A stretch of 64,000 bases of DNA from UBA11612 sp965228575 (GTDB lineage: Bacteria; Pseudomonadota; Alphaproteobacteria; Rhodospirillales; Rhodospirillaceae), in NCBI GenBank assembly GCA_965228575.1, contig CBDDHW010000057.1, forward strand, positions 1-64,000. The letters run 5' to 3'. The position numbers and the translations under genes are program-made. This document shows, in pieces, positions 27,548 to 36,211 of the stretch (position 1 is the first letter of the stretch; each line of letters begins with the position of its first letter). The notes beneath the pieces were generated by a model. It did not search any database. It was not told the origin of the DNA and was given only the letters and a program-made list of their open reading frames with translations.

Positions 27548-28108
27548 TCACTTCTTTCTTCGCGCTTTTCGTTCTGCGCTCCGGCGCACGCGCCCTTCCG
27601 CGGCCATAGCTTCGAACGCCTTAAACGCAAGTGCGTGAGCGACCACGCGTTCTTCAAACGCTCCCACCTTTTTGTAGAACGCCTGCGCCCTCTTATTCCC
27701 CGATTTCGACGCCCACCACACATAGGTTTTCTTGCGCCGCTTTGCGACCGCCGCACAGGCGGCGACAAGCGCACGGGCAACGCCACGACGCCGCGCTCTT
27801 TCCTCAACGTAAAGGTCATTCAAATAAAGTCCACGCGCGCCCCAGCCGGTCTCATAGGCATCAACCAGCAACGCATAGCCGACTACTTTTCCCCTCAGTT
27901 CCGCAAGCAGGCATTTGAATTGTGGCGTCCGGCCAAACCCATCGCGCAGCACTACTTTTTCGGTGAAGTTCCCCGTGGGATCACCCTCATGGAGATTCAG
28001 CCCGCGCGCCAACTTGGCGATAACGCGCGCGTCTGCACGAACCGCAGGGCGCACCACCACATCATCTGCAGGTTTTTTCTTCGGCGTATTCTTCCGGGTC
28101 TTTGTCAT
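27548..28108 (-). CDS. GNAT family N-acetyltransferase
   Basis: 186 residues. A Lys-rich N-terminal tail precedes the acetyl-CoA domain, which contains DLYVEERARRRGVARALVAACAAVAKRRKK (motif A, with the R-x-x-G-x-A pyrophosphate loop) and SGNKRAQAFYKKVGAFEE. The C-terminus is again rich in Arg and Lys. The substrate is unknown. Very basic tails at both ends are notable. Confidence 0.8.
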   Translation of the reverse strand: MTKTRKNTPKKKPADDVVVRPAVRADARVIAKLARGLNLHEGDPTGNFTEKVVLRDGFGRTPQFKCLLAELRGKVVGYALLVDAYETGWGARGLYLNDLYVEERARRRGVARALVAACAAVAKRRKKTYVWWASKSGNKRAQAFYKKVGAFEERVVAHALAFKAFEAMAAEGRVRRSAERKARRKK

Positions 28109-28187
28109 AAACCGCGCGTACCCGAATATGGCGTGCGGCGCAAGAGTTGCGCCGAAGCGCGTTGGCGCTCCGGCATTCTCCCAAATT

Positions 28188-30371
28188 CTAAGACGACAGT
28201 CCCTGCGTCATCGGCAGCTTCGTCACCCGGCGCCCAGTCAATGCAAATACCGCGTTCGCCACAGCAGGACCCGCCGGTGGTACGCCCGGTTCGCCGACCC
28301 CGGTTGGCGAGGCGACAGACGGGACGATATGCACTTCGATTTGCGGCATCTCGTCCATGCGCAAGACCTCGTAACTGTCGAAATTGTCTTGCTCAACCAC
28401 GCCGTCTTTCAAGGTAATCTCCCCTTTTAAGATCGCACTGAGGCCGTAGCCAATACCGCCTTCCATCTGCGCCCGGATGACATCCGGGTTGATCGCAACG
28501 CCGCAATCCACAGCACAGACCACCCGCTCGACCTTGATCCCGCCGTCGCTGTTCTGACTCACTTCGGCGATTTGCGCGACAAAGCTTCCAAAAGACTCCG
28601 CAACTGCAACACCGCGGGCGCGGCCCTCTGGTAGCGGCGTGCCCCATCCCGCCTTCTCGGCGGCAAGCGCGAGCGCCGCTTTATGCCGGTCATGCCCCTC
28701 AAGCAATCCCATCCGGAACTCAACAGGGTCTTTGCCTGCCTCTGCCGCCACCATGTCGATGAACACCTCGGTCGCGTAGGCATTGTGGGAACTTCCCACC
28801 GAGCGCCACCACAATACCGGCACGCCAACGTCAGTGTTGTGTTGCTCGACCGCGATATTGGGCACTGCGTATGGGAGGTTCGACGCGCCTTCGACCGTCG
28901 AGGGATCCACACTCCCTGGCGGTCCTGCAAAAGCTGATCCGGCCGTTGGAGATTGGCCTACAATTGTATGCGCCCAAGCTGTGAGATTGCCCGCATCGTC
29001 GAGCCCCGCACGCATTTTGTGGAAATACAAAGGCCGGTACCGCCCGCCCTTCACATCGTCCTCGCGCGACCAAACGAGCATAACCGGCGTCCCGACCGGC
29101 AGGGTCTTCGCAATCTCAGCAGTTTCGGCGACATAGTCAGAGTTTGGTGTCGCCCGACGGCCAAAGCTCCCGCCCGCATATAATGTGTTGATCTTCACCT
29201 GCGCGGGTTCAAGACCAAGAATTCCAGCCGCGGTCGCCTGGTCCATGGTTTGAAACTGACATCCGGTCCAAACCTCAGCCTCTCCCTCGCGCACCTGAAT
29301 CACGCAATCGAGCGGCTCCATCGGCGCATGAGCGAGGTAGGGAAATTCAAAGTCCGCCGAAATGGTTTGGCTGGCAGATTGAAGCGCGGCGGCCGCATCG
29401 CCGTCCTTGCGCGCTTCCACACCCGGAGTTTGGGCAAGTGCTTTGTACTCTTCTAAGAGCTCTGCCGTGCCGCGCAACTCCGCATTGGTCTCGTCCCAGG
29501 TAATATCCAGCGCATCACGCGCTTTTAAAGCCGTCCAATACGAGTCCGCGACAACGGCAACACCCTGGGGAATGGTTACGACCGAGTGCACGCCGCTCAT
29601 CTCCAACGCCGGAGCGCTGTCGTAGCTTTGCGCTATCCCGCCGAACCGCGGCGGGTGGACGATCGCGGCATACAACATACCAGGCAGTTTGACGTCGAGC
29701 GTAAACGTCCCCATGCCGGTGGTTTTGTCTTCATTGTCTTTGCGCGGCAACTCTTTGCCGATCAGAGTGAAATCCTTGGGGTCTTTGAGCGTTACATTTT
29801 TTGGTTGCTCAAGGGTCGCCGCTCTTTCAGCAAATTCGCCGAATGTCGCGGTCCGGTCTGACGCCTCATGGCGAATGATGCCTTTGGAGACGGAGATTTC
29901 TCCGGCCGGCACACCCCAATCTTGCGCCGCGGCATTTACAAGCATCGCCCGCGCGGTGGCACCTGCCTTGCGCAATTGCTCGTAAGAATTCGCAACTGCC
30001 GTACTGCCGCCGGTTCCTTGAATGCCGAACGCGAGATTTTTGTAGCGCTCCACATCCGCAGGGGCGAAAGCAAACTTCATCTGGTTCCAATCAGCGTCGA
30101 TCTCCTCGGCAACAATGGTCGTCAGCCCAGTTGTAACTCCTTGGCCCATTTCCACATGCTTAATGGCGACGGTTACCGAGTTGTCGGGCGCAACATGGAC
30201 AAAGGCATTTTGTTCAAACGGATCTGCGCTTGTGGATGCGGCTTTAAGCCCGCGCGGTGTCAGCGTGGTTGCAACCAAAAGACCGGCGACGCCTGCCTTC
30301 AACAGGCTTCGGCGGCTAAGGTCTAAACCGGTTTCGTTTTTCACAGAGAAGGGGAAAGAATGCGTGTTCAT
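28188..30371 (-). CDS. Molybdenum hydroxylase large subunit (IorB / aldehyde oxidase-like), Tat-exported
   Basis: 727 residues from ATG 30371, which follows GGAGG closely; a longer in-frame start is less likely. A twin-arginine signal (LSRRSLLKAGVAGLLVA) points to export in folded form. The molybdopterin cytosine dinucleotide domains follow, with QGVTTGLTTIVAEEIDADW, GTGGSTAVANSY, PRFGGIAQSYD, PYLAHAPMEPLDC, AGGSFGRRATPNSDYVAE and, at the end, GVGEPGVPPAGPAVANAVFALTG with the catalytic Glu. It lies 4 bases after the [2Fe-2S] subunit. Isoquinoline or aldehyde oxidation is inferred from family only. Confidence 0.88.
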   Translation of the reverse strand: MNTHSFPFSVKNETGLDLSRRSLLKAGVAGLLVATTLTPRGLKAASTSADPFEQNAFVHVAPDNSVTVAIKHVEMGQGVTTGLTTIVAEEIDADWNQMKFAFAPADVERYKNLAFGIQGTGGSTAVANSYEQLRKAGATARAMLVNAAAQDWGVPAGEISVSKGIIRHEASDRTATFGEFAERAATLEQPKNVTLKDPKDFTLIGKELPRKDNEDKTTGMGTFTLDVKLPGMLYAAIVHPPRFGGIAQSYDSAPALEMSGVHSVVTIPQGVAVVADSYWTALKARDALDITWDETNAELRGTAELLEEYKALAQTPGVEARKDGDAAAALQSASQTISADFEFPYLAHAPMEPLDCVIQVREGEAEVWTGCQFQTMDQATAAGILGLEPAQVKINTLYAGGSFGRRATPNSDYVAETAEIAKTLPVGTPVMLVWSREDDVKGGRYRPLYFHKMRAGLDDAGNLTAWAHTIVGQSPTAGSAFAGPPGSVDPSTVEGASNLPYAVPNIAVEQHNTDVGVPVLWWRSVGSSHNAYATEVFIDMVAAEAGKDPVEFRMGLLEGHDRHKAALALAAEKAGWGTPLPEGRARGVAVAESFGSFVAQIAEVSQNSDGGIKVERVVCAVDCGVAINPDVIRAQMEGGIGYGLSAILKGEITLKDGVVEQDNFDSYEVLRMDEMPQIEVHIVPSVASPTGVGEPGVPPAGPAVANAVFALTGRRVTKLPMTQGLSS

Positions 30372-30375
30372 AGTC

Positions 30376-30837
30376 TTAACCCTCCATGATCTTGGCAGCT
30401 TCATGGATCGCTGCTCGTATGCGATGATAGGTCGCACAGCGACACACGTTTCCGCCCATTGCGACATCAATGTCTTCGTCTGTCGGTTTTGGCGTATCGC
30501 TCAACAACGCGGCCGCAGACATAATTTGCCCGGACTGACAGTATCCGCACTGAACGACGTTTAATTTTTGCCAAGCGTCCTGAACCGCAGAAGCCGCTTT
30601 TCCCGACACCCCTTCGATGGTCGTAACTTTGGCGCCTTCAACCGCCGCAACTGGCATGACGCACGAGCGGGTCGCGAACCCATCGATATGCACCGTACAG
30701 GCGCCGCAGAGCGCTTTCCCACATCCGTATTTGGTCCCTGTCAGGCCCGCTTTTTCGCGGATCGCCCAAAGCAATGGCATCTCCGGATCGACGTCGAAAT
30801 CGACAGTCTCGCCATTTAGTTCAAACTTGATGGACAT
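30376..30837 (-). CDS. [2Fe-2S] subunit of the molybdenum hydroxylase (IorA-like)
   Basis: 153 residues. The plant-type ferredoxin domain has KYGCGKALCGACTVHIDG and RSC (first cluster). The C-terminal helical domain has QCGYCQSGQI and GGNVCRCATYHRI (second cluster), matching the two-cluster IorA/CoxS family. It passes electrons from the molybdenum subunit. No signal peptide is evident; it could be exported with the Tat-signalled partner. The two genes form a tight operon, in the order IorA then IorB, with no cofactor-insertion gene alongside. Confidence 0.9.
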   Translation of the reverse strand: MSIKFELNGETVDFDVDPEMPLLWAIREKAGLTGTKYGCGKALCGACTVHIDGFATRSCVMPVAAVEGAKVTTIEGVSGKAASAVQDAWQKLNVVQCGYCQSGQIMSAAALLSDTPKPTDEDIDVAMGGNVCRCATYHRIRAAIHEAAKIMEG

Positions 30838-31246
30838 CTTTTCTCTCCTGCGGATTGAGTTTGCGGCGTACGCAAGTGAATGGGGCCTCGCGCGAATAGG
30901 ATAAGATTATAGAGTCTCCAGGCCCAAGTCAGACTCTTTCCGATGAATGTTTTTCGTCGTGCCCTGATCCATTGTCAGACGTAGACACAGCAAAAGCAGT
31001 GGGACTGGGCGAATTGCTTAGGCTCAAGATTGAAAACATCGGCAACAAGAAACACCTTGGCGGCAGCGTTGTTAGCCGCCTCTAGAAGTTGCTGATAATG
31101 CATTGAATTAATAAGAATTTTTAGCCTTCGGCTTGCGATGGGTGCCTTTGTCTGGCACGATTCAAAAAAATTCGGCGCATCGCCAAGCGCTCGTTGTGGA
31201 CGCACGCTCTGTTTCGTTTTCCTGTTTCATTGTTCCAGGAGTTCCC
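30838..31246. other. Divergent intergenic region (iorA / usg)
   Basis: 409 bases between the divergent molybdenum hydroxylase operon and usg. No gene is supported; short open frames here lack family features. Promoters for both directions should be here, but I see no strong hexamer pair. The AT-rich stretch at about 31100-31125 is the best candidate for a -10 region. Confidence 0.35.
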
Positions 31247-31546
31247 ATGTCGAGTTCAATGTCGAGTTCAAAGCCGAGTTCAGTATCGAGTTTAGAGCTT
31301 CAACTAGAAAACTACCGCCTCACAACGGCGCAAATTTTTTATCACATGCCCGATCATCCGGCGGTCCTGCAGGAGTTCATCTGGCAGGAATTGGACTTGG
31401 CCCCCAAATTTCCGGTTCTCACAAAATTTCTGACGTATTGGGAGGACAATCTTGACGGCAAACTTCACTCCGTGACTGTTGGTCAAACCAAGATTATCTC
31501 GCCTTCGTATTACAGAAACGTCGACGGCATTTTAAATCTGCACTGA
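31247..31546 (+). CDS. usg: Usg family protein
   Basis: 99 residues from ATG 31247, with AGGAG at 31237-31241. The body LENYRLTTAQIFYHMPDHPAVLQEFIWQELDLAPKFPVLTKFLTYWEDNLDGKLHSVTV is the Usg signature, a short protein found mostly in alphaproteobacteria, often near trpF or clpP-like loci. Its function is unknown. The N-terminus (MSSSMSSSKPSSVSSL) comes from a 12-base tandem repeat. The stop lies 2 bases from the convergent hydrolase. Confidence 0.88.
   Translation: MSSSMSSSKPSSVSSLELQLENYRLTTAQIFYHMPDHPAVLQEFIWQELDLAPKFPVLTKFLTYWEDNLDGKLHSVTVGQTKIISPSYYRNVDGILNLH
31250..31297 (+). repeat. 12-base tandem repeat in the 5' end of usg
   Basis: Four consecutive 12-base units, 31250-31261, 31262-31273, 31274-31285 and 31286-31297, on the pattern YCGAGTTCAATG. 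They encode the Ser-rich N-terminal tail of Usg. The unit is a multiple of three, so copy-number change keeps the frame. Confidence 0.85.
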
Positions 31547-31547
31547 C

Positions 31548-33335
31548 TCAAAAAGTCTCTTCAATCCACGCCGCAATATCGTCAACAACGCGCCGTTCAT
31601 ATCCATCAAAGGCGTTCGTTGCACCGTCGGGCCCACCGTAGAATATGTATGACGCCCGGTCTCCGGCGGCTTCGGTGAATTCAATCAAATACGCACCTTG
31701 CATGAACGGATCGCGTGATCCACCAAGCGCAAGTATTGGAACATCAAAGTTTGAAACCAAACTTGTGTGCTTTGCTTCGGATGTGGGCCCCCAATAACTA
31801 AGAAAACTCTCGGCGTAATAATATGTGAACCCGGCGCCCGGAACGGGTAAATGCATGGGCTGACGATCATCTTCATCGTAGGCGGGCTGCGGAAAGGGAG
31901 TTGTAATCAGGTGCGAGGCTCCGCGCCCGTCCCGGATGGCTTCTTGGGCTTCAAGAACCATGCGCGCATAGCGATCGTCGCCCATAGCGAGCCGCGCATG
32001 GCGTGGCATATCGCGCATCGGCGCAAGATACACAGCGCCTTCGACACGTGGATCACGTGTTTCCTTAAGGTAGTAGCTAATCCAAAGACCACCGGTGGAA
32101 TGCCCAACCGCCACCTGCGAGGAGTGCCCACGCCGTTCCATAAAATTTACCCAAAGCGCGATGTCAGCGGGAACTTCCTCCAAGGTTCCCGCAACAACAC
32201 CGCGAAACCCCGAAGCCCTGGTTTGAAATGCAAGAGCCGTATATCCGCGCTTGGCTAGCTCCAACCCGAGCCAATGCGTGGTCGAGCGCATAATGTCGCC
32301 GGTCCAGCCATGAGCAAGAAGTATGGCCGGTTTATTCCTGTCGTTTTCGGACCTAGCGGGACTGTAAATCACACCCGAAAGTTCTGTTCCGTCAGAACTC
32401 GTTACGTCGACCAATGAGGTGATCGTGCGCGGCGCGGACTGTAATCCAAACTCAGCCAGCCAATTCACCGTATCGTTGACCACGGCCTCTCGGGCTCTTT
32501 CAAAAGTCTCGTCGGCTCCCGGATAATATTTAATCCGACTCTGCGGTGCGAAACGCGCGTTCAATTGAAGTTGCTCTAAGCGACCAGCGGGCACACTCTG
32601 ATCGCTCGCCCCAGCGACCAAATATAACGGAACATTTACGCTATAGATGCTTGCCGCCAAGGACGTTTCCGCCAAAGGTCCATACCAATCGAGAAAACTC
32701 GCCGCGGTAAAAATCAGACCATCGCCGAGATTGATGAATGCGCCGCGCCCGCCCTCACTGACGGCTCTCAACGCTCTGTCGACCGCACTCCGATATCTTT
32801 GTTCTCCCACCTCTGCGCGCCATGCTCGGGCAAGGTCCCGACTTGGCGAATACATGATCACAGCTTTAATGCGGCCATCGGCAGTTTGCGCAAGGTACCG
32901 GGCCGTGAGCAGCGTTCCTAAACCGTGACCGGAAAGGACAATATCGGTAAACCCGCGCGCGGTCAGTGTATTGATAGCCGCGCGCACGTCAGCAACAGCG
33001 TCGTCAAACAGACTAAACGCAAACGAGTGAACATATCTGGGTTCAAGCGTAAGACTCACAAAGCCGCGTTCGGCCATGCCTTCGGCGACAAAACGCGCAG
33101 CATCGCTTGGACGCACAGCACTCATACCCGGGCCATCAGGCAAATGAAGGAGCACTGGACCATCGGTGTGCACGCCATCGGACGGATAGGTGAACACTGC
33201 TGACAAGCGTAACCCGTCGGGCGTTGTGATAACCGTCGTCTCATGCACAAAGGCCATCGCCGGTCGCGCGGCGGTACTCAATCCCGCGCAAACAAGTGTC
33301 GCCGCAATGGCCACCAAGATGTTTAAACGCCGCAC
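31548..33335 (-). CDS. Duplicated alpha/beta hydrolase, exported
   Basis: 595 residues from GTG 33335, preceded by GAGGGG at 5 bases; this gives an ideal signal peptide (MRRLNILVAIAATLVCAGLSTAARPAMA) and I prefer it to the more distant ATG at 33380. Two alpha/beta hydrolase halves follow. The first has GHGLG at about 136-140, so the nucleophile Ser position holds Gly. The second has GHSTG at about 411-415, intact. In the second half the residue usually His lies in GATNAF, which has Asn. The first half looks non-catalytic; the second may be active or altered. The protein is probably periplasmic; substrate unknown. Confidence 0.78.
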   Translation of the reverse strand: MRRLNILVAIAATLVCAGLSTAARPAMAFVHETTVITTPDGLRLSAVFTYPSDGVHTDGPVLLHLPDGPGMSAVRPSDAARFVAEGMAERGFVSLTLEPRYVHSFAFSLFDDAVADVRAAINTLTARGFTDIVLSGHGLGTLLTARYLAQTADGRIKAVIMYSPSRDLARAWRAEVGEQRYRSAVDRALRAVSEGGRGAFINLGDGLIFTAASFLDWYGPLAETSLAASIYSVNVPLYLVAGASDQSVPAGRLEQLQLNARFAPQSRIKYYPGADETFERAREAVVNDTVNWLAEFGLQSAPRTITSLVDVTSSDGTELSGVIYSPARSENDRNKPAILLAHGWTGDIMRSTTHWLGLELAKRGYTALAFQTRASGFRGVVAGTLEEVPADIALWVNFMERRGHSSQVAVGHSTGGLWISYYLKETRDPRVEGAVYLAPMRDMPRHARLAMGDDRYARMVLEAQEAIRDGRGASHLITTPFPQPAYDEDDRQPMHLPVPGAGFTYYYAESFLSYWGPTSEAKHTSLVSNFDVPILALGGSRDPFMQGAYLIEFTEAAGDRASYIFYGGPDGATNAFDGYERRVVDDIAAWIEETF

Positions 33336-33489
33336 TATCGCCCCTCGTATCCTTAAGTATCGTAGCAACGTACCCACCAAAAGCGTGCAAGAGCGGCTTC
33401 AACCATACCGTTGGCCCGGTTGCAGCGCAAAGATCGGCAGCTGTGAATTTGTTGTTATACTAAGGCGAAAATAAGATGGGTGTGCGTGG

Positions 33490-35524
33490 GTGGGAGCACC
33501 AGAAGAAAACATTCAAAAGAACCGGCCACTACCGGAACCGGGGCTCTCTTGGGCTCCTGGGCGTGTGCCGATGGCTTCACGTTTTGGTGATGTCTATTAC
33601 AGCCGCGCGGGAGGATTGGGTGAAGCCCGTCATGTCTTTCTGGGTGGCTGCAATTTACCAGGCGATTGGAAGAACGGTGAAACGTTCGTCATATGCGAGC
33701 TCGGTTTTGGAACCGGCTTAAATTTTCTCGCAACCTGGGACGCGTGGCGCAAATCCAGAGTTCGCAATGCACGGCTCCACTACATCGCAGTAGAAGGCTT
33801 CCCGCTCCTGCAAAATGAGCTAAGCGAAACTCTTCTGGAATGGCCCGAACTGCGTGCATTGGTTCGCGGACTGGCCCGCGTGTATCCGCAACCCCAGCGT
33901 GGATTCCAAAGGGTATTTCCAAAAATACCTGGTGATGATGAGTCGAACGTTGTGACTCTTACGCTACTTTTTGGCGACGTTTTGGACATGCTCGCACAAC
34001 TCGAAGCGCGTGTTGATGCGTGGTTCTTAGACGGATTTACCCCAGACAAAAATCCTAAGATGTGGCGAGACGCCGTTTTCGAACAGCTTGCTCGCCTGTC
34101 CCATACAAAAAACGGAGGATCGCGCCTCGCCACCTACACTGTGGCAGGCCACGTGCGGCGCGGGCTGGACGCGGTAGGTTTTGAAAATACGCGGACCGCG
34201 GGCTTTGGTGATAAACGCGAGATGCTGCGCGGACGGTTTCGTGGAAACCCAAACTCTAAACCTGCGCTTCAACCATGGTTTGCGCCGCCGCCGAGCTCCC
34301 ACGGCGCGCGCGGCCATGCCGCCATCATTGGCGCAGGTGTTGCCGGCGCAAGTACGGCCAATGCATTAAATCGCAGGGGGTGGACGACAACCCTTATTGA
34401 TCGGCGTGCGGCCATTGCGGATGAAACCTCGGGAAATCCAATAGGCATTTTAATGCCGCGTCTTACTGCAGGAGAGTCCATAGACGGCCGGTTCTATAGC
34501 GCGGCGTGGCGAGCCGTTCTGGAAACCTTTGACGACTTGTCGGAGACAAGCTCGGCCCTTTTGCGTGACCGCTGCGGTGTATTGCACCTCGCAACTGACG
34601 AAACAGAGGCCGATCGACAAAAAGCAATCGTGGCAGCAAATGTACTGCCGGAACCCTTGTTGTTCCATGTGAGTGCGCGCGAAGCATCGGATATCGCCGG
34701 ATACAAACTTCCCTACAGCGCACTATATTTTCCGCAAGGCGGGTGGGTACGTCCGCGCGAGTATTGTGCCGCACTTTGCCAGCACTCTCGAACTTTGCTT
34801 GGCGTCGACGTCGGTGGAGTTAAACATACCGGCGGATATTGGGAAGTGACCGACAAAGCGGGACGCGTTTGTACGCGCGCAGACGTGATTGTGCTCGCTA
34901 ATGGCTTGGGCGTGAGTGCCGTTCCCTTCACCGCGTGGCTTCCTCTCGCCGCGCGGCGCGGTCAAATCACCGCTGTGCCGCCAACTGCTCAAAGTGCCCC
35001 TTTACGTTCGGTGTTATCTTTCGGGCCCTACATGACGCCTGTTCATCGCGGCGCTCATTTTGTCGGTGCGACCTTCGATCATGTTGACGCAACACTCGAC
35101 GACAAACCTATTCAAACAACCAGCGATGATGATGCAAGAAACATCGACGCCATCAACAATGCTTTGCCAAACCTCTTAGACGAAGGGCAAACAATAGCCG
35201 CCTCATCACCGCGCCGCTCTTCGCTGCACCTCGCCCGACCACCTTCCTATCGCTGGGCCGGTTCCCGACCAAAATGCGTACCTGCGTGATTTCGCCGAGG
35301 TGCGGCATGGGCATCCGTGGGCGAAATATCCCGACGCTCCTTATCAAGCCGGACTTTATGTTCTAACGGCGTTAGGTGCGCGCGGCTTGACCACCGCGCC
35401 CATGGCCGCCGAGGTATTGGCCGCTCATATCACCGGTGAGCCTTGGCCCCTGGAACGCGACCTTATGACCGCTTTGCATCCCGCGCGGTTCTTGGTGCGC
35501 GACTTAAAACGGCGCGAGGTGTAA
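33490..35524 (+). CDS. mnmC: Bifunctional tRNA wobble-uridine modification protein MnmC, broken by a +1 frameshift
   Basis: MnmC completes mnm5-U34 synthesis in tRNA: an FAD-dependent oxidase removes the carboxymethyl group and a SAM methyltransferase follows. The N-terminal methyltransferase half has CELGFGTGLNFLATW and WFLDGFTPDKNPKMW; the FAD half has HAAIIGAGVAGASTANAL. From GTG 33490 the frame runs to TGA 35287-35289. The true C-terminus (CTSPDHLPIAGPVPDQNAYLRD and HPWAKYPDAPYQAGLYVLTALGARG) lies one base later and ends at 35524. The shift falls at about 35170-35206. Removing one base gives 677 codons, normal for MnmC. Confidence 0.9.
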
Positions 35525-35547
35525 ATCACTTAATCGGTACCGCACAC

Positions 35548-35646
35548 AAACGGTAAAGTTTTGCACGGTGAGCGCATGGTTAAACCACGCCTATTGCATG
35601 GTTGACCGTATGTTTTTGCACGGTGACATGCACAAATTGTCTGGTG
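35548..35646. repeat. Helically phased GCAYGGT repeats
   Basis: Five copies of a GCAYGGT-like heptamer start at 35563, 35574, 35596, 35618 and 35639 (last copy GTCTGGT). The spacings are 11, 22, 22 and 21 bases, close to multiples of one helical turn. Two of them share the longer form TTTTGCACGGTGA (35559 and 35614). Such phasing is typical of arrays bound by a cooperative DNA-binding protein. Confidence 0.55.
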
Positions 35647-35870
35647 AGTGTTCAGAGATAGCGAGAAACTGAGGACAGGATCGAATTTAGAGTCCATCTC
35701 TTGCGCGGACGGGCGGGTAGTGATGGTCGAACTCCGACCCTGACCTCAATTTCCCGCTGGAATGTTTGGCACATCCCTAAACTTTTTCGCGGCGCCGATG
35801 TACGCGGTTTCGCACTTCAACGCTAGGCCATCATCGAGACAGTTTTTTTAAATTCATGTTGGGAAGGAAG

Positions 35871-36009
35871 GTCTTCTCCCGTCCGGTCTGAGCCGGTGCC
35901 CTTCGGCAGGCGGTCCCGAACACGAGCGGGAGAAGACAAAGACCTAAACCATCACCGGGGTAGGAAATGACTCGTAGGCGTGAGGGTTAAGGCCGTATCA
36001 CAAGGTCTT
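35871..36009. ncRNA. Candidate structured RNA or long stem-loop
   Basis: An 11-base perfect inverted repeat, GTCTTCTCCCG at 35871-35881 and its complement at 35927-35937, encloses two smaller hairpins (CCGG...CCGG at 35883-35896 and TGCC-CTTC-GGCA at 35897-35908). Directly next to it, AAGACCT at 35939-35945 pairs with AGGTCTT at 36003-36009. That encloses AACC-TCAC (35947-35955) pairing with GTGA-GGTT (35980-35988), with one mismatch. Two adjacent compound stem-loops in 139 bases without an open frame suggest a small RNA or leader. No known family is recognised. Strand and promoter are undetermined. Confidence 0.45.
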
Positions 36010-36067
36010 CCTGAACACGGTCTCGAGGTTTGGCATGTGCCTATAGGTTGCTACACTCCTTAATTAT

Positions 36068-36084
36068 GTGGGAAATTTTCCCAC
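36068..36084. promoter_or_regulatory. Operator-like inverted repeat, copy 1
   Basis: GTGGGAA, three bases ATT, TTCCCAC: a perfect 7-base inverted repeat with a 3-base spacer. It matches copy 2 exactly in both arms. Lies upstream of the DUF6502 gene. Confidence 0.7.
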
Positions 36085-36131
36085 GAACAGGAATGAGGCT
36101 AGGCCTCCCACACATCTTTGTCAAGAAAAAA

Positions 36132-36148
36132 GTGGGAATTATTCCCAC
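36132..36148. promoter_or_regulatory. Operator-like inverted repeat, copy 2
   Basis: GTGGGAA, three bases TTA, TTCCCAC, with the same arms as copy 1. The centres are 64 bases apart, about six helical turns. A single half-site TCCCAC occurs between them at 36106-36111. A TATAGT at 36156-36161 could be the -10 of a promoter whose -35 region this repeat covers, placing the operator where a repressor would block, or an activator would replace, -35 contact. Confidence 0.7.
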
Positions 36149-36211
36149 GTCAATATATAGTGATTTTCCAAATTTTGCCGCCCTCAAACTTACGATTTGA
36201 AACACCGCGCT

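Noticed and set aside
30975..31205. A 76-codon minus-strand frame between iorA and usg
   Set aside because: No family features, weak start context, Cys-rich tail from chance reading.
35841..35850. Run of seven T at about 35842-35849 as a terminator of mnmC
   Set aside because: No stable stem directly before it and more than 300 bases past the mnmC stop.
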